A stretch of DNA of 9,367 bases from Halococcaceae archaeon (GTDB lineage Archaea > Halobacteriota > Halobacteria > Halobacteriales > Halalkalicoccaceae). Position 1 is the stretch's first letter, and each line of letters starts with the position of its first letter. The notes below the pieces were generated by a model. That model saw only the letters and a program-made list of their open reading frames with translations. It was not told the DNA's origin and made no database searches. Location: assembly GCA_007129135.1 (NCBI GenBank), contig SKWB01000059.1, positions 1-9,367 on the forward strand, given 5' to 3'. Shown piece after piece: positions 1 through 6,142 of this stretch. Made by a program: the position numbers and the translations under genes.

Positions 1-116
1 AACTCGACGCGCTCGTAGGCGTCGCCGTCGATGGTCACGCCGAGTGTGGATTCGAGCGTCGATTCGAGCCGGGAGACGGCGTCGCTCCGGAGGTGGTGGC
101 GGTTCGTGACGTTCAT
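1..116 (-). CDS. Probable PUA-domain RNA-binding protein (N-terminal 38 residues only)
   Basis: The gene reads leftward from an ATG at 114-116 and leaves the window, so only 38 codons are visible. The start reads MNVTNRHHLRSDAVSRLEST and continues as a two-fold ESTLG-like helix, then GVTIDGDAYERVE. From memory, this resembles the opening of haloarchaeal PUA-domain RNA-binding proteins (MCT-1/Tma20-like), which begin with an RHHLRSD-type segment. The PUA domain itself would lie outside the window and cannot be seen. The start is supported by an AT-rich box (TTTATG on this strand, about 141-147) roughly 27 bases upstream, which implies a leaderless transcript. The family name is an inference from a short N-terminus. 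Confidence 0.55.
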   Translation of the reverse strand, partial: MNVTNRHHLRSDAVSRLESTLESTLGVTIDGDAYERVE

Positions 117-140
117 GGCCGTACTCGCCCACGGCGAGAC

Positions 141-147
141 ATAAATC
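141..147 (-). promoter_or_regulatory. TATA box for the leftward PUA-like gene
   Basis: On the minus strand the bases read GATTTATG in an otherwise GC-rich spacer. The box centre lies about 27 bases before the ATG at 116, the usual archaeal TATA-to-start distance, so transcription probably begins at or next to the start codon. Confidence 0.45.
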
Positions 148-170
148 GACCGTTCGATCGAACCCGAGAA

Positions 171-181
171 AAGGGCTAAGT
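171..181 (+). promoter_or_regulatory. TATA-like box for the 99-residue cysteine-rich gene
   Basis: The stretch AAAGGGCTAAG sits about 27 bases ahead of the ATG at 205 in the 88-bp spacer between divergent genes. The match to a TATA consensus is weak, but the spacing is right for a leaderless haloarchaeal transcript. Confidence 0.3.
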
Positions 182-204
182 GCTGGCGCTCCGTCCTCTC
201 ACTC

Positions 205-504
205 ATGTGGGGTCCCCGACGCCAGGGACACCGGTCCGTCACGTGTATCGCCTGTGGGGCGGAGACGACCCGCGGCGACGCCCGCGAGTACGACAAGTAC
301 GGCGACCGGTGGGACCGCGAGGGAAAACGGTTCGAGTACCTCTGTAAGCGCTGTCACCGCGGGCTCTGTCACCAGCCCCGGGACGAACTCGAGGGGCTGC
401 TCTGTGAGGTTGGTGACGGCGCTCGGACCCAGGAGGAGTTCCTCACCTGGTACTGGGCGGCCGTCGAGGAGCGGTACGGCCCGCTCGAGGAACGAGAGCG
501 GTGA
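205..504 (+). CDS. Small cysteine-rich, probably zinc-binding protein of unknown function
   Basis: A 99-residue protein with no signal peptide or membrane segment. It carries two CxxC-type pairs, C14-x2-C17 (VTCIACG) and C47-x2-C50, the second extended as CKRCHRGLCH with H51, C55 and H56 as further possible ligands. This looks like a small zinc ribbon or treble-clef fold. Between the pairs is a charged segment AREYDKYGDRWDREGKRFEY. The C-terminal 30 residues (EEFLTWYWAAVEERYG) look helical. I believe it belongs to a haloarchaea-restricted family of unknown function, possibly the one catalogued as DUF7562, but could not verify this. ATG at 205 is chosen because the conserved-looking MWG opening starts there and a TATA-like box lies 27 bases upstream. 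It lies between two RNA-related genes, but that is not enough to assign a role. Confidence 0.8.
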   Translation: MWGPRRQGHRSVTCIACGAETTRGDAREYDKYGDRWDREGKRFEYLCKRCHRGLCHQPRDELEGLLCEVGDGARTQEEFLTWYWAAVEERYGPLEERER

Positions 505-520
505 GGGACGGCCGGACAAC

Positions 521-530
521 GCTTACTTAC
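521..530 (+). promoter_or_regulatory. TATA box upstream of the RNase R transcript
   Basis: GCTTACTTAC lies in the 91-bp gap after the cysteine-rich gene. Its centre is about 26 bases before the ATG at 552 and about 70 bases before the RNase R GTG at 596. If it is the active promoter, the transcript starts near 552 and has a leader of about 45 bases before the RNase R gene. Confidence 0.4.
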
Positions 531-551
531 CCGTCGCCCGTAGCCGAAACC

Positions 552-599
552 ATGACGCGAGTTCTCGTCACCGGTAGAGCCGTGGAGGGATCGACGTGA
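552..599 (+). CDS. Possible 15-codon leader ORF overlapping the RNase R start
   Basis: The ORF reads MTRVLVTGRAVEGST and its TGA (597-599) overlaps the GTG start of RNase R (596-598) as GTGA. The ATG lies about 26 bases after a TATA-like box, where a leaderless haloarchaeal transcript would start. A GGAGG motif inside the ORF (584-588), 7 bases before the GTG, could serve reinitiation on RNase R. Overlapping stop and start codons are a classic layout for translational coupling. There is no evidence of conservation, and a 15-codon ORF can arise by chance. Confidence 0.3.
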   Translation: MTRVLVTGRAVEGST

Positions 600-1891
600 C
601 CGACGCCGAGGAGGGCCAGGCGTACGCCGGCACCGCGGAGGGCCAGGGACCGGTCGTGATCGACGAGGAACTCGCACGCCACATCGAGCGAAAGCGCGAG
701 GAGCTCCTCGAGAAGTTCGAAATCCCCGACGCGTTCCCGGGTGCCGTACTCGAGGAGGCCGAAGCCAGGACCGAGGACATCGAGAGCGAGATCCGGAGCG
801 AGGTCGACGAGCGCCGCGACCTGCGAGAGCTCACCACGTGGACGACCGACCCGATCGACGCCCAGGACTTCGACGACGCCATCTCGGTCGAGAAGCGAGA
901 GGACGGCTACGTCCTCTGGGTTCACATCGCGGACGTCACTCACTACGTCACCCCCGAGACGGCGACCTGGCAGGAGGCCAAACAGCGCGGGAACACGGTC
1001 TACCTCCCGGCGTACACGATCCACATGCTCCCGCCGACGCTCGCGGAGACGGTCTGCTCGCTCGTCCCCGAGGAGGACCGACTCGCACACACCGTCGAGA
1101 TGTATCTGGATGGAGAGACGCTCAGCTACGAGGAGATCGACATCTACAAATCGGTGATCAGAAGCGACGAGCGACTCACCTACTCGCAGGCCGAAAAGCG
1201 CCTCGACGACCCCGACGCCCCGCTCCACGAGGAGTGTACCCTGGTACACGAGCTGGCGGACCGGATGCACGAGATCCGAAAGGAAGACGGCTCGCTGGTG
1301 CTCAACCCGCGCAGGGACCGCGCGCACACGATCATCGAGGAGTGCATGCTGAAGGCGAACAAGGCCGTCACCCACGAGCTGATGTGGAACAGAGGGGTCG
1401 AGGCGATGTACCGCGTCCACCCCCAGCCGACTCCTGACGAGTGGGACAAGGCGCTCCAGGAGATCCAGGAGCTCGATGGCGTCTCGATCCCGGCAGAGAA
1501 CTGGGACGACCCCCGGAAGGCGGTGAACGCGACCCTCGAACAGGCCCCGTCGAGACAGCTCGGGAAGATCCAGTGGGCGGTGATGAAGGTGATGCCGAGA
1601 GCCCGCTACATGGCCGACCCGTTCGGCGGCCACCACGCGCTCAACTTCGAGATCTACGGGCACTTCACGAGCCCGATCCGCCGGCTTTCTGACTTAGTCG
1701 ACCACTGGATCGTCCACTCGAACGACGTCCCGGCGGACCTGGACGCGCTCTGTTCACACGCCTCAGACCGGCAGAAGGCGGCCGAACAGTGCGAACGCGA
1801 GTACAGACAGTTCCTGGAGGAGGTCGGGATCGACCCGCAGGCGGTGAACAACCGCGGGCTGGAAGTCGAAGAGCACGACGCGGAGGAGTGA
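596..1891 (+). CDS. rnr: RNase R-family 3'-5' exoribonuclease (RNB domain only)
   Basis: A 431-residue cytoplasmic enzyme of the RNase II/R family, which degrades RNA from the 3' end one nucleotide at a time using Mg2+. The metal-binding aspartates are visible in TTDPIDAQDFDDAIS (residues 83-97; D85, D91, D93, D94). The other family hallmark is HFTSPIRRLSDLVDHW starting at H356. Bacterial RNase R is about 800 residues with cold-shock domains before and an S1 domain after RNB. Here RNB fills nearly the whole protein, with only an acidic helical leader of about 75 residues. The short form is known from haloarchaea, where published work reports no exosome in halophiles and assigns 3' RNA decay to RNase R. 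GTG 596 is chosen because GGAGG lies 7 bases upstream and no longer in-frame ATG exists. It converges on the S66 gene with a 20-base gap. Confidence 0.93.
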   Translation: MTDAEEGQAYAGTAEGQGPVVIDEELARHIERKREELLEKFEIPDAFPGAVLEEAEARTEDIESEIRSEVDERRDLRELTTWTTDPIDAQDFDDAISVEKREDGYVLWVHIADVTHYVTPETATWQEAKQRGNTVYLPAYTIHMLPPTLAETVCSLVPEEDRLAHTVEMYLDGETLSYEEIDIYKSVIRSDERLTYSQAEKRLDDPDAPLHEECTLVHELADRMHEIRKEDGSLVLNPRRDRAHTIIEECMLKANKAVTHELMWNRGVEAMYRVHPQPTPDEWDKALQEIQELDGVSIPAENWDDPRKAVNATLEQAPSRQLGKIQWAVMKVMPRARYMADPFGGHHALNFEIYGHFTSPIRRLSDLVDHWIVHSNDVPADLDALCSHASDRQKAAEQCEREYRQFLEEVGIDPQAVNNRGLEVEEHDAEE

Positions 1892-1911
1892 CGACGGGCC
1901 TTCCATCGCCG

Positions 1912-2964
1912 TTACTCGAAGACGATCCCCTTGTCCCCGGGATCAATCCTCACCCGTCCACCGATCGGCAGCGGCGCGACCGGGGTGGTGTGGCCCCAGT
2001 CCAGCCCGAGAACGATCGGTGCGGTCGGATCGTACCGTTCCACCTCGGAGACGACCCGCCCGTAGAGCCGTTCTCGGTAGGCCTCGCGCTCCTCCCGGGG
2101 TGGCTCTCGCAGGTAGCTCCGCCCGGGCGGTCGACCGACGAGTACCGCCGAGAACCGCTCCAACAGCCCCCGTTCGCCCAGACTGACGAGCGTCGCGGCG
2201 ACGTCTTCGGGTCCCGGGAGGTCCTCTGCGGTCTCGAGTGCGAGCACCGCGCCGTCGAGGGAATCGGGCTCTGGTAGGTACCGGCCGGTCGCGAGCTGCC
2301 ACTCGACGATCGCCCGACAGCCGCCCCAGAGCCGTCCTCTCGCGGGGTCGTCGCCACCCGCCCACCGCCACCCCGGGTTCGGCTCGTAGTTCGGTATCTC
2401 GTCCAGCTCTTCGGGGTTCGTCCACCACGTGCTCGGCTCGTCGGTCCACTCCGCGGAGGGTTCGAGCCTGCCGGGCGACTCCTCGAAGAAGGCCCGCCGG
2501 CAGTAGCGTTCGGTGTACCCCGGGAGCTCGCCCGGGACGGCGAGTTCGTTCATCAGCTGTGCGCCGTTGTACGAGACGACCCCGGCGTTCCAGAGCGCGA
2601 GCGAGACGTTCGTGTTGTCGCTCATCCCGAAAAAGCGCGTCGGGCTCGCCCGCAGGCGCTCTACGTCGAGGTACCGCAGGATCCGCAGCGCGTCCCAGCC
2701 ACCGATCGTCGCGAACACGCCCGTGATCGAGGGGTCGCAGAACGCGGCGTGGAGGTCGGCCGCGCGTGCTCTCGGACTGGCTTCGAGAAACTCGTCTCCC
2801 TGTCTGGCGGTCGGGAAGACCACCGGTTCGAGGTCGAAGACCTCGCGGAGTCGGTCGAGTCCGAGCGCGAGGAGGTGCGGGGCGTCGCGCGCGCCGCCGC
2901 TCGAGGGGGCGACGACGGCGACCCGGTCACCCGGCTCCATCGGCGGCGGTGTCAGGAATCCCAT
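1912..2964 (-). CDS. S66-family serine peptidase, MccF-like (LD-carboxypeptidase superfamily)
   Basis: A 350-residue peptidase with the S66 Ser-Glu-His triad: nucleophile S115 in FFGMSDNT, E244 in LALETAED and H325 in LDWGHTTP. The oxyanion segment ATIGGWDALRILRYLD (about 85-100) is also present. Triad spacing (115/244/325) and the Trp-rich stretch EWTDEP...PNPGWRW (172-201) followed by GRLWGGC resemble the MccF branch, which cleaves the peptide-nucleotide toxin microcin C and its processed form, more than the LdcA branch, which trims murein tetrapeptides. Archaea lack murein, so LdcA activity is unlikely; the real substrate is unknown. It follows the S9 peptidase gene by 4 bases and is presumably its operon partner. 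A second ATG at residue 9 (MEPGDRVAVVAPSSGG) is a possible alternative start. No signal peptide is visible, so it probably acts in the cytoplasm. Confidence 0.9.
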   Translation of the reverse strand: MGFLTPPPMEPGDRVAVVAPSSGGARDAPHLLALGLDRLREVFDLEPVVFPTARQGDEFLEASPRARAADLHAAFCDPSITGVFATIGGWDALRILRYLDVERLRASPTRFFGMSDNTNVSLALWNAGVVSYNGAQLMNELAVPGELPGYTERYCRRAFFEESPGRLEPSAEWTDEPSTWWTNPEELDEIPNYEPNPGWRWAGGDDPARGRLWGGCRAIVEWQLATGRYLPEPDSLDGAVLALETAEDLPGPEDVAATLVSLGERGLLERFSAVLVGRPPGRSYLREPPREEREAYRERLYGRVVSEVERYDPTAPIVLGLDWGHTTPVAPLPIGGRVRIDPGDKGIVFE

Positions 2965-2968
2965 CGTA

Positions 2969-4780
2969 TCAGAGCCGCCGGTCGAGGAAGTCGAGCAGGA
3001 TCTCGAACGTCCGGATCTTCTGGTCGATGTCCGAGGAGGCGTGGCCCTCCTCGCCGAGTTCGACGTACTCGAAGTCGGTTTCCGGACCTTCCTCGTAGCC
3101 GGCGTCCGTGAGCGCCTCGCGGAGCAGCCGTGCCTGCGAGATCGGCACCCGGCGGTCGTTCACGCCGTGGACGATCAGCAGCGGGGCCGAGAGGCTCTCG
3201 ACGAGGTTCACGGGGCTTCGCTCGTCGTAGAGGTCGGGGTTCTCCTCGGGCGTGCCGAGCTGTTTCTCGAGCAGTTCGGTCCGGAAGTGTGGCATCGTGT
3301 TCTCGAACATATCCCCGAGATCGGTGACGCCGATCCAGCCGACGCCCGCGGCGTAGAGCTCCGGGTACTGGAGCATCTGCATGAACGCGGAGTAGCCGCC
3401 GTAGGAGCCGCCGAAGACCGCGACGCAATCCGCGTCGAGCCACTCCTTCGAACCGAGCACGTGACGGACGCCGGCTGCGACGTCGGCCTGCTCGTCGCCA
3501 CCCCAGTCCCCATAGAGCAGTTCCACGAACTCCCTCCCTCGCCCCGTCGACCCGCGGTAGTTCACCTGCAGGACGCTGTAGCCCCGGGCGAGCAGCACCT
3601 GCGAGTAGAGGTCGAAACTCCGGTAGTCGGCCGCGCGGGGCCCGCCGTGGGGGTTGACGATCAGGGGTGAGGGGCGCTCGCCCGAGTCGTAGAGGATGGC
3701 TCCGATCTCGAGCCCGTCGTGCGAGTCGAACTCGAAGTACTCCGCGTCGGCGAACTCCCGAGCCGAGAACGGACCGTACTCCGCCTCGAGGAGCACCTCC
3801 CGCTCGTCGGTCGCGAGGTCGTACGCGAGCAGCTCCGGCCGGCGCGTCGGCGTCGTGTGCGAGACGAGCAGCCGGTCACCGGCGAGCGCTGTCGAGCCCG
3901 CACCGGGGAAGGTACTGACGCCGTCGGGGAGATCGAGTTCTCTGCCCTCGCCGCTCCCGGTATCGTAGACCACCGGAACGACCATCGCCTCGCGAACCCG
4001 GTGGACGAGGATCCGGTCCTCGTCGAGGAACCCGACGGGCGACTCGTCGTACTCGAGGTCGCCGAACCAGTCGACCTCGTCGGTCGCGAGGTCGTAGATC
4101 CCCGCCCGCGAGAGGTCGTCGGTGTTGTCCGAGAGGAGCAGCCGCTCCCCGTCGGGCGAGAACTCGGTGGGCGAGCTCTCGGCGCCCGTCTCACCGATAG
4201 CGAGGTTCCGGGGATCGCTCCCGTCGGCGTCCGCGACGTAGACGTCCTGGTTCTCGTAGGAGTCGGTCTCGTTCGTCGCGTAGGCGATCCGCTCGCCGTC
4301 GGGTGAGAGGACGGCGGAGCCGGCCGCCCGCTCGTAGTCGGTGAGCTTCGTCGTCTCCCCGCTCGAGAGGTCGTGACCGTAGACGTTCATCTGACCGTCC
4401 ACGGTCGATCCTACGAGGAGCGTCTCGCCGCCCTCGCCGACGTCCATCAGCGCGACCTGTCCCGCCATCTCGACGACCGGCTCGACTCCCCCATCGAGCC
4501 CGATCGCGTAGAGGTCGTTCTGTTCGTCGCCGTCCGCGTCGAGGTGGAAGTAGATCTCGGTACCGTCGGCCGCCCACTCGACGTGCCAGCGGGCGTTCCT
4601 GGGTACCTCGCCGTCGCTCACCCGCTCGCGCTCTCCCGACTCGACGTCGATGAGGTGGAGTTCGTTCCGACCGGTCACGTCGTAGTAGAGCGCGACTCGC
4701 TCCCCGTCCGGCGAGGCGGTCGCGTGGTAGAAACTCGGGAGGCTCACGAGCTCACGGATCTCCTCGTCGAGGTCCGACAT
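2969..4780 (-). CDS. S9-family prolyl-oligopeptidase-like serine peptidase
   Basis: A 603-residue peptidase with a TolB/WD-like beta-propeller in its first ~345 residues. Repeated blades are marked by SPDGERVALYYD, SPDGERIAYATN and SPDGERLLLSDN. An alpha/beta-hydrolase domain follows. The catalytic triad is S459 in GGSYGGYS, D542 in GVNDRRVP and H580 in EEGHASSD; NPHGGP (376-381) forms the usual oxyanion region. Family members remove dipeptides or cleave short peptides that enter through the propeller, such as acylaminoacyl peptidases and dipeptidyl peptidases. The substrate cannot be told from sequence. No signal peptide is seen, so a cytoplasmic role in peptide turnover is likely. The reading frame stays open for 22 more codons upstream, but those are basic and Gly-rich, unlike the acidic MSDLDEEIRELVSLP, so ATG 4778-4780 is preferred. 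The S66 gene follows 4 bases after its stop. Confidence 0.93.
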   Translation of the reverse strand: MSDLDEEIRELVSLPSFYHATASPDGERVALYYDVTGRNELHLIDVESGERERVSDGEVPRNARWHVEWAADGTEIYFHLDADGDEQNDLYAIGLDGGVEPVVEMAGQVALMDVGEGGETLLVGSTVDGQMNVYGHDLSSGETTKLTDYERAAGSAVLSPDGERIAYATNETDSYENQDVYVADADGSDPRNLAIGETGAESSPTEFSPDGERLLLSDNTDDLSRAGIYDLATDEVDWFGDLEYDESPVGFLDEDRILVHRVREAMVVPVVYDTGSGEGRELDLPDGVSTFPGAGSTALAGDRLLVSHTTPTRRPELLAYDLATDEREVLLEAEYGPFSAREFADAEYFEFDSHDGLEIGAILYDSGERPSPLIVNPHGGPRAADYRSFDLYSQVLLARGYSVLQVNYRGSTGRGREFVELLYGDWGGDEQADVAAGVRHVLGSKEWLDADCVAVFGGSYGGYSAFMQMLQYPELYAAGVGWIGVTDLGDMFENTMPHFRTELLEKQLGTPEENPDLYDERSPVNLVESLSAPLLIVHGVNDRRVPISQARLLREALTDAGYEEGPETDFEYVELGEEGHASSDIDQKIRTFEILLDFLDRRL

Positions 4781-4970
4781 ACCTCGCACCTCGTGGCAGT
4801 TCGCCTTCAATCTCCCCATCGGCCCACCGCTCCGAAACGGCAGCACCTGGTGGGGTGAGTCGTGCTGTTCGTCGCTCCGATCGGAGGTCCTACTGGTGAT
4901 CCACGCTACGAACGGGAGTCGGGTACCGACGGTTCCAGTACGGTTCGGTCGAGTGAGGGCCGCACCCGGT
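4781..4970. other. Spacer between the S9 peptidase gene and the tRNA
   Basis: This is the upstream region of the leftward S9-S66 operon and of the rightward tRNA. On the minus strand GAGGTGCGAGGT directly precedes the S9 ATG and could provide a weak ribosome binding site. I do not see a convincing TATA box for the operon here, and no gene. Confidence 0.4.
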
Positions 4971-4973
4971 ACG

Positions 4974-4982
4974 CTCTTATGT
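4974..4982 (+). promoter_or_regulatory. TATA box of the CAU tRNA gene
   Basis: CTCTTATGT is centred about 27 bases before the first base of the mature tRNA at 5005, as expected for an archaeal tRNA promoter. Between box and tRNA lies a perfect 7-bp inverted repeat (CGACGGG 4985-4991, CCCGTCG 4997-5003). Confidence 0.5.
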
Positions 4983-5004
4983 GACGACGGGGAACTCCCG
5001 TCGA

Positions 5005-5079
5005 GGGCCCTTAGCTCAGTCCGGTGAGAGCGCTCGGCTCATAACCGAGTGGTCGTTGGTTCGAATCCGACAGGGCCCA
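5005..5079 (+). tRNA. tRNA with CAU anticodon (elongator Met or Ile2)
   Basis: A complete cloverleaf is visible. The acceptor GGGCCCT pairs fully with AGGGCCC, with discriminator A at 5079. The D arm is GCTC/GAGC. The anticodon stem CTCGG/CCGAG has loop CTCATAA (anticodon CAU), and the T arm GTTGG/CCGAC has loop TTCGAAT. CCA is not encoded. It is not the initiator, because archaeal initiators have an A1-U72 pair and three G-C pairs next to the anticodon loop, whereas this has G1-C72 and C29-G41. CAU tRNAs can be elongator Met or the Ile tRNA that reads AUA after C34 modification; sequence alone does not decide. Confidence 0.93.
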
Positions 5080-5247
5080 TCCACAGTTTGAACGGTTCGT
5101 AGCCGACGTAAATGGGGGATAGAGACCTTCTACCACCCACTTCACCGTTCGAGTTGGTTTCGAACGGCCATTCCCGTTTGGAGTTCATCCGTACGATGAA
5201 CGCGGGTCGCCGTCGTCCGGGCTTCTCTGGTATACGAAGTAGAGTAG
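5080..5247. other. Gene-free start of the island, with inverted repeats
   Basis: No convincing ORF in either direction. It contains three perfect dyads: CCGTTCGA/TCGAACGG (5145-5167, 7-base loop), GTTCATC/GATGAAC (5183-5201, 5-base loop) and the palindrome GAGTAGCTACTC (5242-5253, reaching into the next feature). The first lies 66 bases after the tRNA and could help end its transcript, but no T-run follows it. I see no second copy of the tRNA 3' end here that would mark an attachment site. Confidence 0.5.
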
Positions 5248-5540
5248 CTACTCAAACGTCGAGTCGTTTAGCCAGTGTCGGCTAAACAGCTTGATATTGA
5301 GCAGCAACTTCGACTCGGTGTCGAGAGCTGCGTACAGCCAACAGAGTTCGCCGTTGACACGGATCGTCGTCTCGTTGGCAGCAACCCGATTCGGCTTCGC
5401 TGACGGCGGGTCGGGTTGGTACTCAGCCGGCTGATGCGTCCACGATCAGATAGCCTCATGAGATCGCTCTACGCCCAAAATCATAGGACGGCGTTCATCC
5501 TCTCACACCTTAAGATTCCAAATCAAACGGCTCTCTGAGC
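5248..5540 (-). pseudogene. IS6-type transposase fragment, inactivated
   Basis: The minus strand reads GVERSHEAI-stop-SWTHQPAEYQPDPPS, then RVAANETTIRVNGELCWLYA and ALDTESKLLLNIKLFSRH. It is a close relative of the IS6 transposase further right (VAVDETAIRVDGELCWLYAA). The stop at 5446-5448 (TGA) replaces what looks like a Trp codon. A one-base frameshift lies around 5480, another in-frame TGA precedes it, and upstream traces (RAV, NAVL) reach about 5540. The first catalytic Asp (VDET) is changed to Asn (ANET, codon at 5374-5376). After LFSRH the family sequence stops abruptly and 8 unrelated codons lead to a TAG at 5248-5250. The second half of the transposase, with the other two catalytic residues, is missing. 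No terminal repeats were found. Confidence 0.8.
5266..5287. repeat. Perfect 8-bp hairpin at the break point of the IS6 fragment
   Basis: GTTTAGCC and GGCTAAAC pair perfectly around a 6-base loop. On the minus strand one arm is transposase sequence (LFS codons); the other arm lies just after the point where similarity to IS6 transposases ends. Confidence 0.7.
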
Positions 5541-5635
5541 GTCGTAGAGACACCATTCACTTCGATCTGAGGACTTCTCAACCACGTCAGATAGACGGTA
5601 CCGCTTTTTGTGCCTATGGGCTGGCTTAGAAGAAT

Positions 5636-5827
5636 TTACGTTGTCTCACTGTCAGCCGACCAGAGACGGACCATCCCAATTTTCCTACTTTTGACCAGAT
5701 CCTGCTTTTCTAGTTGACGAAGACGACGATAAGCCGTATCACGATTGCAACCAACTTGATTGGCAATCTCTTGAGTACCGACATCCGGTCCATGCTCTTC
5801 TAAAGTATTTAGAAAATCCTCTTGAGG
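5636..5827 (-). pseudogene. Winged-helix DNA-binding protein, N-terminus cut off by the IS6 element
   Basis: Reading leftward from the IS6 border, 63 codons are open to a TAA at 5636-5638. The protein begins PQEDFLNTLEEHGPDVGTQE, continues IANQVGCNRDTAYRRLRQLE and ends VRLWSADSETT. This is a winged helix-turn-helix: TQEIANQVGCNRDTAYRRLR is the HTH and the following KSRKIGMVRLW the wing. Many haloarchaeal regulators have this form, with the sequence V.TQEIA..VGC...TAY..L..LE. No start codon is available. The frame happens to stay open into the IS6 end, but the border at 5827/5828 coincides with a terminal inverted repeat, so the true N-terminus was lost. Its base composition is more AT-rich than the core genes. 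It is probably not functional, though a transcript started in the IS6 cannot be ruled out. Confidence 0.7.
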
Positions 5828-5844
5828 GGCACTGTCTAGTTGAG
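5828..5844 (+). repeat. Left terminal inverted repeat of the IS6 element
   Basis: GGCACTGTCTAGTTGAG pairs with the right end at 15 of 17 positions; mismatches are at the fifth and thirteenth bases. It marks the border with the truncated winged-helix gene. Confidence 0.85.
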
Positions 5845-5857
5845 TCAGTTCGAGAAG

Positions 5858-5905
5858 TGAGCAGGTCGTTGAGTTTGTTGGAGCAAATGCTCGCAGACCT
5901 GCTCA
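5858..5905 (+). promoter_or_regulatory. Hairpin enclosing the IS6 transposase start codon
   Basis: TGAGCAGGTC (5858-5867) and GACCTGCTCA (5896-5905) are perfectly complementary. Inside the 28-base loop, GAGCA (5881-5885) and TGCTC (5888-5892) form a second, very tight dyad around the ATG at 5887-5889. In a transcript entering from the left, the start codon would be folded away. Several IS elements use this to keep read-through transcripts from making transposase. Confidence 0.5.
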
Positions 5906-5963
5906 GCGAGTCCTACGACGCGAATCTAGAAGAAGCTTGGGAGAACGAGCGGACGGCAACGTT

Positions 5964-6012
5964 CACAAGAGCAGAGCTCTCGTGCGGCCCATCAGAACGC
6001 TTCTCGTTCTGA
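5964..6012 (+). repeat. Two adjacent hairpins at the first frame break of the IS6 transposase
   Basis: CACAAGAGC (5964-5972) pairs with GCTCTCGTG (5976-5984) with one mismatch. TCAGAACG (5992-5999) pairs perfectly with CGTTCTGA (6005-6012) around a 5-base loop. Both lie where the transposase loses its reading frame and an internal stretch of about 45-50 codons. Confidence 0.65.
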
Positions 6013-6142
6013 GGATGGTGCAGCCGACGCGGGTCGCGGTTGACGAGACAGCGATCCGTGTCGACGGCGAGCTCTGTTGGCTGTATGCTGCTATCGATAC
6101 CGAATCGAAGCTCCTGCTCGATGTGGGATTATTCAGCCATCA

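Noticed and set aside
527..1663. A long open frame (378 codons) on the minus strand opposite RNase R.
   Set aside because: GC-rich haloarchaeal genes often leave the antisense frame open; the plus-strand frame has complete RNB motifs, whereas the antisense product shows no recognisable family.
2513..3670. A 385-codon plus-strand frame crossing the S66 and S9 genes.
   Set aside because: It lies antisense to two genes with complete catalytic triads and spans their junction; it is a composition effect.
4781..4846. A longer S9 peptidase starting 22 codons upstream.
   Set aside because: The extra residues (MLPFRSGGPMGRLKANCHEV) are basic and do not form a signal peptide, while MSDLDEEIRELVSLP is a typical acidic haloarchaeal start with a GAGGT motif upstream.
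5005..5079. Initiator tRNA-Met as the identity of the CAU tRNA.
   Set aside because: It has G1-C72 rather than A1-U72 and lacks the three G-C pairs beside the anticodon loop.
5145..5167. Hairpin CCGTTCGA/TCGAACGG as a terminator of the CAU tRNA.
   Set aside because: No T-run follows, archaeal termination does not require a hairpin, and it begins 66 bases after the tRNA.
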